A stretch of DNA of 64,000 bases from an uncultured Lachnospiraceae bacterium. GTDB taxonomy: Bacteria; Bacillota; Clostridia; Lachnospirales; Lachnospiraceae. Below, piece by piece: positions 7,156-16,594 of the stretch. Both the position numbers and the translations under genes were made by a program. Position 1 is the first letter of the stretch, and each line of letters opens with the position of its first letter. The notes under the pieces are model-generated. The model saw only the letters and a list, made by a program, of their open reading frames with translations. It was not told the origin of the DNA and did no database searches. The stretch is taken from contig CAMWXE010000018.1 of NCBI GenBank assembly GCA_947178145.1, positions 1 through 64,000 of the forward strand, in the 5' to 3' direction.

Positions 7156-8340
7156 TTACGTACGGGATGGCTGATAATACCACCGCACCATTGGCACATC
7201 ATTGTTAATTCCTTTTGTAAAGAGAACCTGATGCAGGTCTATGATTCCGTTATGAAATGTGGCGGCACATGCGGCAAGATACAGATGCCACATCCGCACA
7301 AATCTCTCGTCAAACTGTTGCTTTATCTCATCGATATGTTCCCTGAAATTCTTTTCCCAGCACAATAGCGTCCGGTTATAGTGAAGTCTTAGATTTTCCA
7401 CATCCAACGTGTGAAAATTGTTCTCCGCGGCCTGGGAAAGTATCTCCCGCAGACTCGGAATCACTCCGCCAGGGAAAATATATTTTTTGATCCATGGATC
7501 TCCCGGATATTCTTTTACCCCGCTGATAAAATGCAGGAGAAACATTCCGCCCTGCCGCAAAACCTTATCGACGCTCTCCAAAAACAGCGGATAATTTTCA
7601 CGCCCCACATGCTCGATCATTCCCACGCTCACCACCCGGTCAAATGTAATGCCGGATTTTGGAAGATCCCTGTAATCCATCAGCTCCACACGCAGCAGGC
7701 CGCCCAGTCCTTCCTCTGCAATACGCCTTTCAAACTCCCGGTGCTGTTCCACACTGAGCGTAATCCCCGTGCCATGTACCTTATACTTCTTTGCTGCCTC
7801 TATCAGCAGATATCCCCATCCGCACCCGATATCCAGCAATTCCATCCCTTCTTTCAGATACAGTTTCTTGAGAATATAATCCACTTTATTGCGCTGCGCC
7901 TGATAAAGCGTGTCATCCTCCTTTTGGAAATAGCCGCAGGAATAGCTCATTGTCTCATCCAGCCACAACTTATAAAAATGATTCCCAAGATCATAGTGAC
8001 TGCGCACTTCCTTCTGCTGGTTCCTCTTACTGGTTGCCGTGAAAATCAGCTTTCCCAGTGCCTTTTTATCTGTAGAGAATTTTCCCATCTGTCCAAGGAA
8101 ATGGTCCAGTGCATCATACAGCTCGCCTTCAATCTCCAAATCTTTGTTCATATATGCTTCCCCCAGTGCGAGGGAGGTGCTTGTTACCAGATCATCTAAC
8201 GGTATCGCCTTGTTTATTCTGACTGTAAACGCCGGATTCCCTTCCCCGATCTTGTATTCTCCGCCATTCATTTTCACCAGAAATGGTTGTTCATTAAATT
8301 TCTCAAGAAACTGCATCATCATATTTGTTCCTAATTTCAT
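7156..8340 (-). CDS. cfa: Cyclopropane-fatty-acyl-phospholipid synthase
   Basis: A 394-residue SAM-dependent enzyme that adds a methylene bridge across the double bond of acyl chains in membrane phospholipids. The N-terminal lipid-binding region precedes a methyltransferase domain with motif I LLDIGCGWGYL (about 168-178), the family landmark SHYDLGNHFYKLWLDETMSYS, and FDRVVSVGMIEHVG. The tail WEKNFREH and RMWHLYLAACAA is also typical. Length agrees with the family. The start MKLGTNMM is chosen for AAGGAGAGAAT before it rather than an ATG nine codons upstream. It is followed by a separate promoter for the ABC exporter, so it is probably the last gene of its own unit. Confidence 0.93.
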   Translation of the reverse strand: MKLGTNMMMQFLEKFNEQPFLVKMNGGEYKIGEGNPAFTVRINKAIPLDDLVTSTSLALGEAYMNKDLEIEGELYDALDHFLGQMGKFSTDKKALGKLIFTATSKRNQQKEVRSHYDLGNHFYKLWLDETMSYSCGYFQKEDDTLYQAQRNKVDYILKKLYLKEGMELLDIGCGWGYLLIEAAKKYKVHGTGITLSVEQHREFERRIAEEGLGGLLRVELMDYRDLPKSGITFDRVVSVGMIEHVGRENYPLFLESVDKVLRQGGMFLLHFISGVKEYPGDPWIKKYIFPGGVIPSLREILSQAAENNFHTLDVENLRLHYNRTLLCWEKNFREHIDEIKQQFDERFVRMWHLYLAACAATFHNGIIDLHQVLFTKGINNDVPMVRWYYQPSRT

Positions 8341-8607
8341 ATTCTCTCCTTTTCCGATTACAATCACTTATTATGAATTTATTGTAAGATACTGTTCAGG
8401 ACAAGATTCTGCACTGCACTGCAAAATCTGTAAGAAACATAATCTTTGAGATGCATCAAGCCAGACCTTGCATGGCCCGATGTCTGCGACTATGTGGGTA
8501 CTGAATCGTTATCATTTAATAGATAGCATTCCACTTTTTTGTGATTTCTTCCATAAAATTACTGTAATTTTTCCAAAATATATGGTTGGGCAAGCACTTT
8601 CCATGCC

Positions 8608-8634
8608 GCATTCCTGACCTGTGAAAAGTAACGT
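8608..8634. repeat. 27-bp intergenic repeat, copy 2
   Basis: GCATTCCTGACCTGTGAA and the following nine bases match 1038-1064 with one mismatch. A second partial unit (GTGAACAGTAAC) follows at once. The 445-base gap 8341-8784 holds this repeat, the promoter at 8671-8699, and otherwise AT-rich sequence in which I see nothing. Confidence 0.6.
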
Positions 8635-8670
8635 GAACAGTAACACTTTCTGTATTGGAATTAATTTCTG

Positions 8671-8699
8671 TTGAAAACTTCACTCATTTTGTGTACACT
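8671..8699 (+). promoter_or_regulatory. Promoter of the chemotaxis receptor gene
   Basis: TTGAAA (8671-8676), 17-bp spacer, TACACT (8694-8699): a good vegetative sigma factor promoter about 85 bases before the SD-supported start codon. No sigma-28 (flagellar) consensus is apparent. Confidence 0.6.
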
Positions 8700-8784
8700 G
8701 TAATTGTAGCAATAACCATCCCCTTTGGAAAAATACTTCCTTTTTGTTTTTAGCTATTGGGGACATCTGAAGGGAGATGATAAG

Positions 8785-10467
8785 ATGAAAAAAGCAATCA
8801 GCCAAACCTTACTTACATTTATTTTAAACGGTATTTCCATTCTGTCGCTGATATTTTTGACGATATGCCTGTTTTCTTACAGAAATGTGAATACACAGCT
8901 CAATCTTGCCAACGAGGAGCGTTTTGACCTGACGTACAACGCAAACCTGTTTATGGACGGCTCCTCCTACCTGACAAACGAAGTGCGCGCCTTCGCGGCG
9001 ACAGGCTTTCAGGAGCATTATGACAATTACTGGAACGAAGTCAACACTCTGAAAAACCGCGACAAAGGCGTTGCCGCAATGCAGGCGATCGGCATCACCT
9101 CCGAGGAGCAGCAAATGATCGATGACATGTCTGCGCTCTCCAACCAGCTGGTTCCCTTGGAGGATGAGGCGATGCGACACGTACAGGAAGGAAACACTGC
9201 CGCCGCACTCGATTATGTATATGGAACGGATTACAATGATTCCATTGCCCGGATCAACGCCTTGAAGGAACAGTTCCTGTCAGCGCTGGACACCCGTACA
9301 TCCGATCGGCTTGATGTCCTGATGCAGGAGTCCAGTCAGATCAGACTGCGCATGATTCTGGCGCTCATCGTGGTAGAAATCATGCTGCTGTGCAATATAC
9401 TGCTCGTCCGGCTGAAAGTGCTGCGCCCCATCATGTCGGTCAAAAAACAGATGCGGGAAATCTCGCAGGGAAATCTTTCTGCAGAATTTGAGCTCCGCCC
9501 GGACACTTCGGAGATCGGCACGCTTGTAGCCTCGATCCACGAGACGAAACATGAGCTGAAAAAATATATCAGCGACATCAACACAACGCTGACACAGATG
9601 GCGCAGGGAAATATGGATCTGACAATCGGAAACGATTACCGCGGCGAATTTCTGCCGATTCAGCGCGCGATGCGGCAGATATTGGATTCGCTCAATGATG
9701 CGCTGTCCCAGATCAACAGGACTTCCCAACAGGTGTCAGAAGAATCCGGCAAAATGTCAACAAGCGCGCACAGCTTAGCCGACGGCGCCACAGAACAGGC
9801 CGCTGCGGTCGAAGAGCTCTCCGCAAGCATCCTGGAAATCTCAAAGCAGGTAAGCAATACCTCCTCCGATGCAGATACTGCCAACAGGGTGTCAGAGGAG
9901 GCGATGAGACATTTGACATTGTGCAATGAGAAAATGGAAGCCCTGAGCGCAGCGATTGATGAGATTTCCAATTCTTCCCGCCAGATTGGAGGCATTACCA
10001 AGGCAATCCAGGATATCTCCCTCCAGACCAACATCCTTGCACTGAACGCCTCTGTGGAGGCAGCACGCGCGGGCGAGGCCGGAAAGGGATTTGCCGTTGT
10101 GGCTGGTGAAGTACAAAGCCTGGCAAACAAGAGCGCCGAATCCGCCAAAAATATTTCCGCATTGATCGAAAACTCGATTAAGCAAGTGCAAAACGGTGCG
10201 GCCCTGTCCGTCGAAACCATGAACGCGCTGACACAGGTGATCTCCAGCGGCGAGCAGTCAGCGGCAATGATTGAACGAATCGCCTCCTCGGCAACGCAGC
10301 AGGCTGAATCTTTAGAGCAGGTGACACAAGGCATGCATCAAATATCCGATGTGGTGCAGACGAACGCCTCAACCGCAGAAGGCTCAGCCTCCTCCGCACA
10401 GGAACTGCAGCACGACGCAGAAGCTTTGCGGATTGCTGTACATAGGTTCCATCTGCGCAGAAGATAA
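8785..10467 (+). CDS. Methyl-accepting chemotaxis protein
   Basis: A 560-residue membrane receptor. TM1 is near residues 8-30, followed by a helical periplasmic-side sensor of about 155 residues of four-helix-bundle type, then TM2 ([19 protein letters not shown]), HAMP and linker helices, and the cytoplasmic signalling domain with the conserved hairpin tip [20 protein letters not shown]. It senses an external signal and controls CheA. The C-terminus ([10 protein letters not shown]) has no CheR-tethering pentapeptide. The start MKKAISQT is supported by GAAGGGAG eight bases upstream; an ATG 20 codons earlier lacks an SD. It is a single-gene unit with its own promoter and terminator. No chemotaxis kinase or flagellar genes are in the window. 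Confidence 0.92.
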   Translation: MKKAISQTLLTFILNGISILSLIFLTICLFSYRNVNTQLNLANEERFDLTYNANLFMDGSSYLTNEVRAFAATGFQEHYDNYWNEVNTLKNRDKGVAAMQAIGITSEEQQMIDDMSALSNQLVPLEDEAMRHVQEGNTAAALDYVYGTDYNDSIARINALKEQFLSALDTRTSDRLDVLMQESSQIRLRMILALIVVEIMLLCNILLVRLKVLRPIMSVKKQMREISQGNLSAEFELRPDTSEIGTLVASIHETKHELKKYISDINTTLTQMAQGNMDLTIGNDYRGEFLPIQRAMRQILDSLNDALSQINRTSQQVSEESGKMSTSAHSLADGATEQAAAVEELSASILEISKQVSNTSSDADTANRVSEEAMRHLTLCNEKMEALSAAIDEISNSSRQIGGITKAIQDISLQTNILALNASVEAARAGEAGKGFAVVAGEVQSLANKSAESAKNISALIENSIKQVQNGAALSVETMNALTQVISSGEQSAAMIERIASSATQQAESLEQVTQGMHQISDVVQTNASTAEGSASSAQELQHDAEALRIAVHRFHLRRR

Positions 10468-10520
10468 CCTGTTTAGGACTGTCTGCAGCCTGATATCGAA
10501 CGGATAGCTGAGACCATTTT

Positions 10521-10573
10521 AAATCCCCGAAATAACGTGAGAACTACAGTCTTACGTTATCCCGGGGATTTTA
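10521..10573. terminator. Bidirectional terminator after the chemotaxis receptor
   Basis: AAATCCCCG and AATAACGT pair with ACGTTAT and CCGGGGATTT across a short loop, followed by TTTATT. The symmetric A and T tracts suggest that it also works for minus-strand transcripts. Confidence 0.85.
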
Positions 10574-10728
10574 TTCTGCCGTAAATGTCATACCTGATCC
10601 TGTTGTTGTACTTTTTCTGTAATACAGTGCTGTCGCAGTCTTTTATATTATATCATGATTAGCCCGTCAAAAGGGTATTTTTCAAAAGAATGGTACAATA
10701 TATAGTGATTTGGACAGAGGTACATATT

Positions 10729-11556
10729 CTATATATTGTGGTCATTTTCCTTGATTACCCCTTTTGACGCTTTAATCATATCATCGATGTTATAGTTCTT
10801 CGACGGAACAATCGTAACCTTTCTATGAAAGAGTTCATTTATCAGGGAATGTTCCAACGCCTTGCGCCTCTCCAGATGCCTGACCAATCCCTCCATGCCG
10901 TTCAAAGCATGCCGCTTTCCATAAGGCGACTCCTCCAGATACCGAATCATCAATGGAAACCATAATTCATTTCCCTGGTCGTCAGACCGCTCTTTCCTGA
11001 TGACCTCGATCGTACCCGATATATCCGCCACATCCAGATATACTATCTGATAAGGTTTATCCGCAAGAACGCGCTCCAATTTCCGGTAAAAATCAAAAAT
11101 TTCGTCGTCCGCCATCATGAGATACAGCATCTGATTTTCAATGATATTCTGAAAAACAGAACACTCAAAAATCTGTCCCACGCCGTCCCATCTCCGGAAA
11201 CGTTCCAGAATCACCTTCTCAAAAGACGCCTTGTCCAGATTTCCGTTATAGATTTCAAATCTTTCCAGATTTCTGTGAAAGTCGGGGATATCTGTCAGGA
11301 TCTGCGTGTAACAGATAATCTTATGCTCCCCTTCCGTGACAGTCTTCTCCCTAATCTCTGACGCAATCGACGGATAGTCCTCCAACACCTTGCGATACTG
11401 CTCCCCGGTAACATATGCACACCATGCCAGTTCCACCGGTGAGTAATCCCCCTCGCGAAAAACCATGTAGTCGGCTATTTTGTCCGAAAGCTTCTGCACA
11501 AGCGTTGTTTTGCCGGCCCCTTGCAGACCTTCAATAAAATAGTTCGTTCTCTCCAC
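10729..11556 (-). CDS. P-loop NTPase, thymidylate-kinase-like
   Basis: A protein of about 275 residues with an N-terminal P-loop EGLQGAGKTTLVQKL and an otherwise kinase-like layout (the DVADISGTIEVIRKERSDD stretch around residue 200 could be the Asp/Arg lid region). It resembles P-loop nucleoside or nucleotide kinases only in general; the substrate is unknown. The reading frame can start at TTG (11583), overlapping the AraC gene, or at GTG (11556), which has ACAGGA five bases upstream and begins two bases after the AraC stop; I chose the GTG. The tight link to the AraC-family gene suggests cotranscription, and the terminator at 10521 lies beyond it. Confidence 0.7.
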   Translation of the reverse strand: MERTNYFIEGLQGAGKTTLVQKLSDKIADYMVFREGDYSPVELAWCAYVTGEQYRKVLEDYPSIASEIREKTVTEGEHKIICYTQILTDIPDFHRNLERFEIYNGNLDKASFEKVILERFRRWDGVGQIFECSVFQNIIENQMLYLMMADDEIFDFYRKLERVLADKPYQIVYLDVADISGTIEVIRKERSDDQGNELWFPLMIRYLEESPYGKRHALNGMEGLVRHLERRKALEHSLINELFHRKVTIVPSKNYNIDDMIKASKGVIKENDHNI

Positions 11557-11558
11557 TG

Positions 11559-12467
11559 CTATCCTGTCTCCTCCCCCATACAACTCCTCCGAAACTCCGA
11601 GGGCGTCATATGCATATATTTCTGAAATGTCCGATTGTAGTAGCTGATGTTGTTAAAACCGGATTTCGTTGCGATCACACTGATTTCATCATCAGAGTGT
11701 TCCAGAAAATCCAAGCTCTGATTAATCCTGTGATAATTCAGATACGCAAACGGTGTCATGTTCGTTATGGATTTGAACAGACGGCATATATGCCCTTTGC
11801 TCAGGCCAAACTCCTTTTCCAAATGCTCCAATGTAAGGTCATTGTCATAGTTTCTGCGAAGATACTCCATCATCGATTTGACTGTCACAATGCGGTGGTC
11901 AGGAGTGCTTCCGGCAGTATTCCGGTCGCAGGCAGTATTGGTCACAAGCAGATACAGCGCCTCCAGCAGATGTATCTTGATCAGCAGCTCATAGGCGTAT
12001 TCCTTTGCGCAAAATGCCTCCCGAATGCGGCCAAGACATTGGAGCAGCTGCTGTTCCCACGCGTCTGCCGGGTTGATTACATGGCATGCAGCCCCGCTGG
12101 ACAAACATGCTTCCAGGTATTTTTTCTGGACAATATCATTGCCCATGCTGCGCAAAAAATCAATGTGGAATACAATCGCAAAAAAATCCAGCCTTCGATA
12201 AAGTTCACAGGTCAGAAGGTGAAGCTGATTGGACGGAATGACGCAGATGGTGTTCTCCCGCACTGGATATACCGTGCCGCCCAGATGTACCAAAGCTTCT
12301 CCCTTTGTGATGACAAGAAACTCAATCTCCTCATGCCAGTGACAGCCGATGCGCTCCTCAAAGGACGGATCAGGCGAACTGTCATACAACATCAATGGAA
12401 ACATGGCATTTCCATGCGGTGTGGTCTCGCGCAGATGGGAGATGTTCTGTGTTGAGATTTTGTTCAT
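11559..12467 (-). CDS. AraC-family transcriptional regulator with cupin sensor
   Basis: A 302-residue regulator. The N-terminal ~150 residues are a cupin-type ligand-binding domain (RIGCHWHEEIEFLVITKGEA) and the C-terminal ~100 residues carry two helix-turn-helix motifs (LEKEFGLSKGHICRLFKSI and ISVIATKSGFNNISYYNRTFQ) ending with the usual MTPSEFRR. Such proteins usually activate sugar-use genes. It is divergent from the GH31 glycosidase gene at 12696, which lacks a good -35 box, so it is a likely activator of that gene; this is inference from position. GAGGAGGATTC precedes the ATG. Confidence 0.9.
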   Translation of the reverse strand: MNKISTQNISHLRETTPHGNAMFPLMLYDSSPDPSFEERIGCHWHEEIEFLVITKGEALVHLGGTVYPVRENTICVIPSNQLHLLTCELYRRLDFFAIVFHIDFLRSMGNDIVQKKYLEACLSSGAACHVINPADAWEQQLLQCLGRIREAFCAKEYAYELLIKIHLLEALYLLVTNTACDRNTAGSTPDHRIVTVKSMMEYLRRNYDNDLTLEHLEKEFGLSKGHICRLFKSITNMTPFAYLNYHRINQSLDFLEHSDDEISVIATKSGFNNISYYNRTFQKYMHMTPSEFRRSCMGEETG

Positions 12468-12541
12468 GAATCCTCCTCTCAGTATGTTTTTCGTGCGCAG
12501 GCTGATCTGCTTATCTGCATTAGCACCATTAAATTGTTAAT

Positions 12542-12571
12542 ATTGTATCATCATATGCAAATATTGTTCAA
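12542..12571 (-). promoter_or_regulatory. Promoter of the AraC-family gene
   Basis: Minus strand TTGAAC (12566-12571), 18-bp spacer, TACAAT (12542-12547). In the same gap the plus strand has TATAAT at 12593-12598 for the glycosidase gene but no recognisable -35, as expected for an activator-dependent promoter. Confidence 0.5.
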
Positions 12572-12695
12572 GATTATAGCTATCGCAATCAATATAATAC
12601 AATTATAAATGAGCTTTACGCAAAATACAACCAGAAAAATCCAGTGTTCACACTCTGGCACAAATAGTGGAAAGAAAAAATGGAGGAATCGATTT

Positions 12696-14687
12696 ATGAA
12701 ATTTTGGAAAGAAAAGGAATCCCTCATGTGGAAACACCAGTACGAAACCGTGATGGTCACACCGTGGGGGAAAAACGCGCTGCGCATCCGCGCCACAAAA
12801 TATCCCGGTTTTACAGCACACGACTGGGCGTTGGAGGAACCGGTACCCGACACCGCCGCCGATGTCTCCATCGAAATCGGCTTAGACGCGCTCTGCAGAA
12901 CAGACACCGCCTCTATCACAAATGGTCGGCTCTGCATCAGGATTGATGCCGCGGGCATCATGACCTTCTACCGCGACGGTCAGAAATTTCTGAAAGAATA
13001 CCATAGAGATTATGACCAGCCCTCGTGCCGGGAAAGCAGATGTCTCAGAATCCGCGGTCGGGAGTACAAGGCGATTGTCGGCGGCGACTACGCGATAACG
13101 GCGCGCTTTGAGAGCAATGACGGGGAAAAAATCTATGGAATGGGACAGTATCAGCAGCCCTACCTCGACTTAAAAGGCTGCACCTTAGAGCTTGCCCAGC
13201 GCAATTCCCAGATATCCATCCCGTTTGCGGTGTCCAGCCTGGGCTACGGTTTCCTCTGGAATCATCCGGGCGTCGGCAATGTGGTGTTTGGCAAAAACTA
13301 TACCGAGTGGGAGGCAAAAGCCGCAAAGCAGCTGGATTACTGGATTACAGCAGATGACAGCCCCGCAAAGATTTTGGAGAATTATACAGAAGTGACGGGA
13401 AGAACCCCTATGATTTCCGAGGAGCTCCTGGGGCTCTGGCAGTGCAAGCTGCGCTACCGGACGCAGGAGGAAGTGCTCGGTGTGGCGAGAAAATACAAAG
13501 AGCTCGGGATTCCCCTCGACGTGATTGTCATCGACTTTTTCCACTGGACCAGGCAGGGCGACTGGAAATTCGACAAGGAATACTGGCCTGACCCCAAATC
13601 CATGTGCGATGAGCTGCATTCCATGGGAACCAAGGTTGTCGTGTCGGTGTGGCCCACTGTCGACAAAAAGAGTGAAAACTTCGGTGAACTGCTCGAGCGC
13701 GGTCTGCTGATTCAGACAGAGCATGGCAGTAACCAGACCTACGAATTTCAGGGAGACTGCCTCACAATCGACGTGACCAACCCGGAGGCGCAGGCATATC
13801 TGTGGGAAAAATGCAGACAGAATTATTATGATTACGGTATCGACATGTTCTGGCTGGACAACGCAGAGCCAGATTACAGCGTCTATGACTACGACAACTA
13901 CCGGTATTATCTGGGCACCGGTCTGGAAGTCAGCAATCTGTATCCGAAACTATATACAAAGACTTTTTACGAGCAGACAAAGGCGCTCTCGCTCGTGCGC
14001 TGCGGCTGGGCTGGTATCCAGAAATATGCATCCCTTCTCTGGTCTGGCGATATCCCGAGCACCTTCGAATCCCTGAGAGACCAGATTAGCGCGGGACTCA
14101 ATATGGGGCTTGCCGGAATTCCCTGGTGGACAACCGACATTGGCGGTTTTATGACCGACGACGTGGCAGACGCAGATTTTCACGAGCTCTTACTGCGTTG
14201 GTTTGAGTTTGCGGTGTTCAGTCCGATTCTGCGCATGCACGGCGACCGCGGTCCGCATGATATCCCGCCGCTCTCCGACAAAGAATGGGGCGGCGGAAGC
14301 CTGTTCACCGGGCAGTCCAACGAGCTCTGGAGCTACGGCGGGGAAGTGTTTGATATCCTGAAAAAGCAGCTGGAACTTCGTCTGTCCCTGAAACCCTATA
14401 TCGAAAAACTGATGCGTGAGGCGTCAGAGACCGGCGCTCCGCTGCTCCGCACAATGTTCTATGAATTTCCCGATGATCCGCACTGCTGGGAACTGGACGA
14501 TCAGTACATGTTCGGAAATCAATACTTAGTCGCCCCTATTCTCCAGTTAGGTCAGCGTGAACGCGAAGTTTATCTGCCGGATGGCAGTTGGAAGAATCTG
14601 TCGGACAACCGGATTTTTGAAGGGAAAAAGACAATTCCCTGCGACGCCCCCTTAGACCTGATTCCGGTATTTGAGCGATTAGGGTAG
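12696..14687 (+). CDS. Glycoside hydrolase family 31 protein
   Basis: A 663-residue alpha-glycosidase (alpha-glucosidase or alpha-xylosidase type). After an N-terminal beta-sandwich, the TIM barrel shows LLGLWQCKLRYRTQEEVLGV, VIVIDFFHW, the nucleophile motif FWLDNAEPDY with Asp388, and the acid/base motif LWSGDIPS with Asp452, then AGIPWWTTDIGGF and the RMHGDRGP loop. The C-terminal beta domains follow (YLPDGSWKNL). No signal peptide, so it acts on imported oligosaccharides in the cytoplasm. The start MKFWKEKE has GGAGGAATCG upstream; an ATG 29 codons earlier lacks an SD. Substrate cannot be decided from sequence alone. It is divergent from the AraC gene. Confidence 0.9.
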   Translation: MKFWKEKESLMWKHQYETVMVTPWGKNALRIRATKYPGFTAHDWALEEPVPDTAADVSIEIGLDALCRTDTASITNGRLCIRIDAAGIMTFYRDGQKFLKEYHRDYDQPSCRESRCLRIRGREYKAIVGGDYAITARFESNDGEKIYGMGQYQQPYLDLKGCTLELAQRNSQISIPFAVSSLGYGFLWNHPGVGNVVFGKNYTEWEAKAAKQLDYWITADDSPAKILENYTEVTGRTPMISEELLGLWQCKLRYRTQEEVLGVARKYKELGIPLDVIVIDFFHWTRQGDWKFDKEYWPDPKSMCDELHSMGTKVVVSVWPTVDKKSENFGELLERGLLIQTEHGSNQTYEFQGDCLTIDVTNPEAQAYLWEKCRQNYYDYGIDMFWLDNAEPDYSVYDYDNYRYYLGTGLEVSNLYPKLYTKTFYEQTKALSLVRCGWAGIQKYASLLWSGDIPSTFESLRDQISAGLNMGLAGIPWWTTDIGGFMTDDVADADFHELLLRWFEFAVFSPILRMHGDRGPHDIPPLSDKEWGGGSLFTGQSNELWSYGGEVFDILKKQLELRLSLKPYIEKLMREASETGAPLLRTMFYEFPDDPHCWELDDQYMFGNQYLVAPILQLGQREREVYLPDGSWKNLSDNRIFEGKKTIPCDAPLDLIPVFERLG

Positions 14688-14853
14688 CCCGCAGCACATC
14701 CGGAACCACAGCAAATCCACAGCAGGATGAAACCACGGTGCTTCATTTTGTTGTGGATTTCCCTTTTCACATGTGTTACTTTAACTGCTGCACTGAATAT
14801 TTCTCAATGCTTGGTATGCCAATGTGTAACTCATTTCTCCATCCGCAAAATTC

Positions 14854-15699
14854 TTATGAGTAAAACGCCTGTATCGCCTGCCCGATATACGCGGTCACAC
14901 CGTCGCCGTAGATGCTGTCCTGTACTTTCTGCATCGTTTCGTTGGTCTGATAGCTGGCTGCAAGCTCCAGCATCAGAGCGGTGGCATCATCCATCTGGTA
15001 CAGCTGTTTTGCCACGAAATCATACTCACCGACAATCTCTCTCACTTCAAGCGTATTGACATCTGTCCCCAATTTGGCAGCAAGCTTCTGCATAATTGCG
15101 GTGATGCGCTTCTGATACGCTGTGATCAGACCTGCATCTGTGGGATTCTTCTGCGCCTCCATCGCTTTTTCCCTGCTTCCATACCACTCGACAATCTTTG
15201 CAAACTTTTCCTGTGCCTCCTGTGACGCCGCGTTTTCCAAAAACTGCCGTCTCCACTCATCCTCACTTCCATAATGCGAGATAAAAAGTGCTCTCTGTGC
15301 CTCGCTGCAGTTCTCATACAGAGAGTTCCATATCTCCTCAATCTCGCTCTTGCCAAACACTTCAAAATCCATCCTGTTCTCTCCTTTCAGAATCTCATCA
15401 ATGCTTGCAATCAGGCGCTCCATGCGCTCCTTTTTGCTGACAAGCATTTTTCGCTGCATCTGCAGTATCCCGTTTCTGTCAAAAGCCGGATTTTCCATGA
15501 CAGCCTTGATTTCTTTCAGGGGAATGTCAAACTCCCGGAAGAATAAAATCTGCCGCAATGTCTCCAACGCTTTATCGTCATAAAGCCGGTATCCCGCATC
15601 ACTTTTCTCTGTCGGTGAAAACAGTCCGATCTCGTCATAATAGTGAAGCGTGCGCACGCTGATACCTGTAATGTCTGAAATTTCTTTTACTGTCATCAT
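14854..15699 (-). CDS. MerR-family regulator with TipAS-like domain
   Basis: A 281-residue regulator. The N-terminus (MMTVKEISDITGISVRTLHY) is a MerR winged helix with the YYDEIGLF and GYRLYDDKALETL signatures, then a coiled-coil dimerisation helix. The C-terminal ~120 residues are helical with a Trp/Tyr-rich pocket region and match the TipAS drug-binding domain type (PF07739), which senses peptide antibiotics in known members. The start is fixed by GGAGGATTCCT before the ATG. The promoter at 15866-15896 has the 19-bp spacer bound by MerR proteins, so autoregulation is likely. No efflux gene follows directly. Confidence 0.85.
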   Translation of the reverse strand: MMTVKEISDITGISVRTLHYYDEIGLFSPTEKSDAGYRLYDDKALETLRQILFFREFDIPLKEIKAVMENPAFDRNGILQMQRKMLVSKKERMERLIASIDEILKGENRMDFEVFGKSEIEEIWNSLYENCSEAQRALFISHYGSEDEWRRQFLENAASQEAQEKFAKIVEWYGSREKAMEAQKNPTDAGLITAYQKRITAIMQKLAAKLGTDVNTLEVREIVGEYDFVAKQLYQMDDATALMLELAASYQTNETMQKVQDSIYGDGVTAYIGQAIQAFYS

Positions 15700-15865
15700 A
15701 GGAATCCTCCATTCTCCGGTACCCTTCCCGGACAGAAATCGGAATCGCAGACGTATGCTTCCAACATCTGACGAGTCAGGGTAAGGGATACCTTGCAAAA
15801 TGATAAAACTGCGAAGAAACAGCCTGGGTGTACCAACCACCCGTTTCTGTCTCCTCACAGTTTCT

Positions 15866-15896
15866 AAGATACGGTATGACGCTCCGTGAGTGTCAA
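15866..15896 (-). promoter_or_regulatory. MerR-type promoter, 19-bp spacer
   Basis: Minus strand TTGACA (15891-15896), a 19-bp spacer and TATCTT (15866-15871). TGAC and GTCA form a dyad across the spacer, as in MerR operators. The ~165-base leader also has a stem (GAAAC, GGGTG with CACCC, GTTTC) at about 15806-15834. Confidence 0.65.
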
Positions 15897-15926
15897 CCCC
15901 ATTTTTCAAAATTTTTACCGTTCCTG

Positions 15927-16478
15927 TTATCCAAGGTCGAGGCCTGCAAAGTCGATATACAGGTCCTCATAGATTCCCGCCTTGACAGTATCGCGGAATG
16001 TATATGCATTTACAGAAAATTTGTCTCCGTCCATACTGTACACATGGATTCCGTTGTTTTCCGGATCTACGATCCAGTACTCACGCACATGGGCGTTACT
16101 GTACAGGTTCAGCTTTGTAATGTAATCATTTTTCGGATTGGACGGGGAAGCTATCTCGATAATCCAGTCGGGCGCCCCGATACAGCCGCGGTCGTTTAGT
16201 TTATTTGGGTCACAGATGACAGAGATGTCCGGTTCCAGCACAGTGTCCTCGTTCTCGTCAAGCTGTACGCCGAAGGGAGCGGGATATACTTCACAGTTTC
16301 CGCCTTTGGTCTTGATATAGTTTAAAATGGCAAAATGCAGTTCTCCTAATATTTTCTGATGAATCCGGCTCGGCGAAGCCATATAGACAATCTCACCGTC
16401 AATCAGCTCTGCACGGATATCGTCAGGCATATTGTAATAGTCCTCGACTGTATAGTATTTTTCCTGTGGTAATCCCAT
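15927..16478 (-). CDS. Uma2-family (DUF820) endonuclease-like protein
   Basis: A 183-residue protein of the Uma2/DUF820 family, with a PD-(D/E)XK nuclease-like core. Visible landmarks are YYNMPDDIRAELIDGEIVYM at the N-terminus, the acidic site EPDISVI, and PDWIIEIASPSNPKNDY followed by KLNLYSNAHVREYWIVDP. Family members are widespread in cyanobacteria and Firmicutes; a nuclease activity is predicted from fold but seldom shown. The start is ATG with GGAGGATTGATT before it. It lies between the MerR gene's promoter and a minimal mobile-element remnant, in a patchwork of single genes. Confidence 0.85.
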   Translation of the reverse strand: MGLPQEKYYTVEDYYNMPDDIRAELIDGEIVYMASPSRIHQKILGELHFAILNYIKTKGGNCEVYPAPFGVQLDENEDTVLEPDISVICDPNKLNDRGCIGAPDWIIEIASPSNPKNDYITKLNLYSNAHVREYWIVDPENNGIHVYSMDGDKFSVNAYTFRDTVKAGIYEDLYIDFAGLDLG

Positions 16479-16567
16479 AATCAATCCTCCGTTCTTATCC
16501 TTTCATACAGCATAACACAGTTTTAACAAAATGAAAAGAAGAAATCACAGGGCAAAGGGCTAAACTG

Positions 16568-16594
16568 GTTACTTGCGTGAGTGTGAATTGTAAC
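16568..16594. mobile_element. 27-bp minimal form of the miniature element
   Basis: The sequence runs from GTTAC to GTAAC. The last 22 bases match the right end of the 143-bp element at 4044-4186 (TTGCGTG-GTGTGAATTGTAAC) with one change. Perfect 8-bp direct repeats CTAAACTG flank it (16560-16567 and 16595-16602). The right-hand duplication contains the stop codon of the acetyltransferase gene. Confidence 0.75.

Noticed and set aside
7411-8199. A 262-residue plus-strand frame opposite cfa
   Set aside because: Antisense to conserved cyclopropane synthase motifs with no start signal of its own.
11610-12455. A 281-residue plus-strand frame opposite the AraC gene
   Set aside because: Lies opposite a complete regulator with two helix-turn-helix motifs; no SD.
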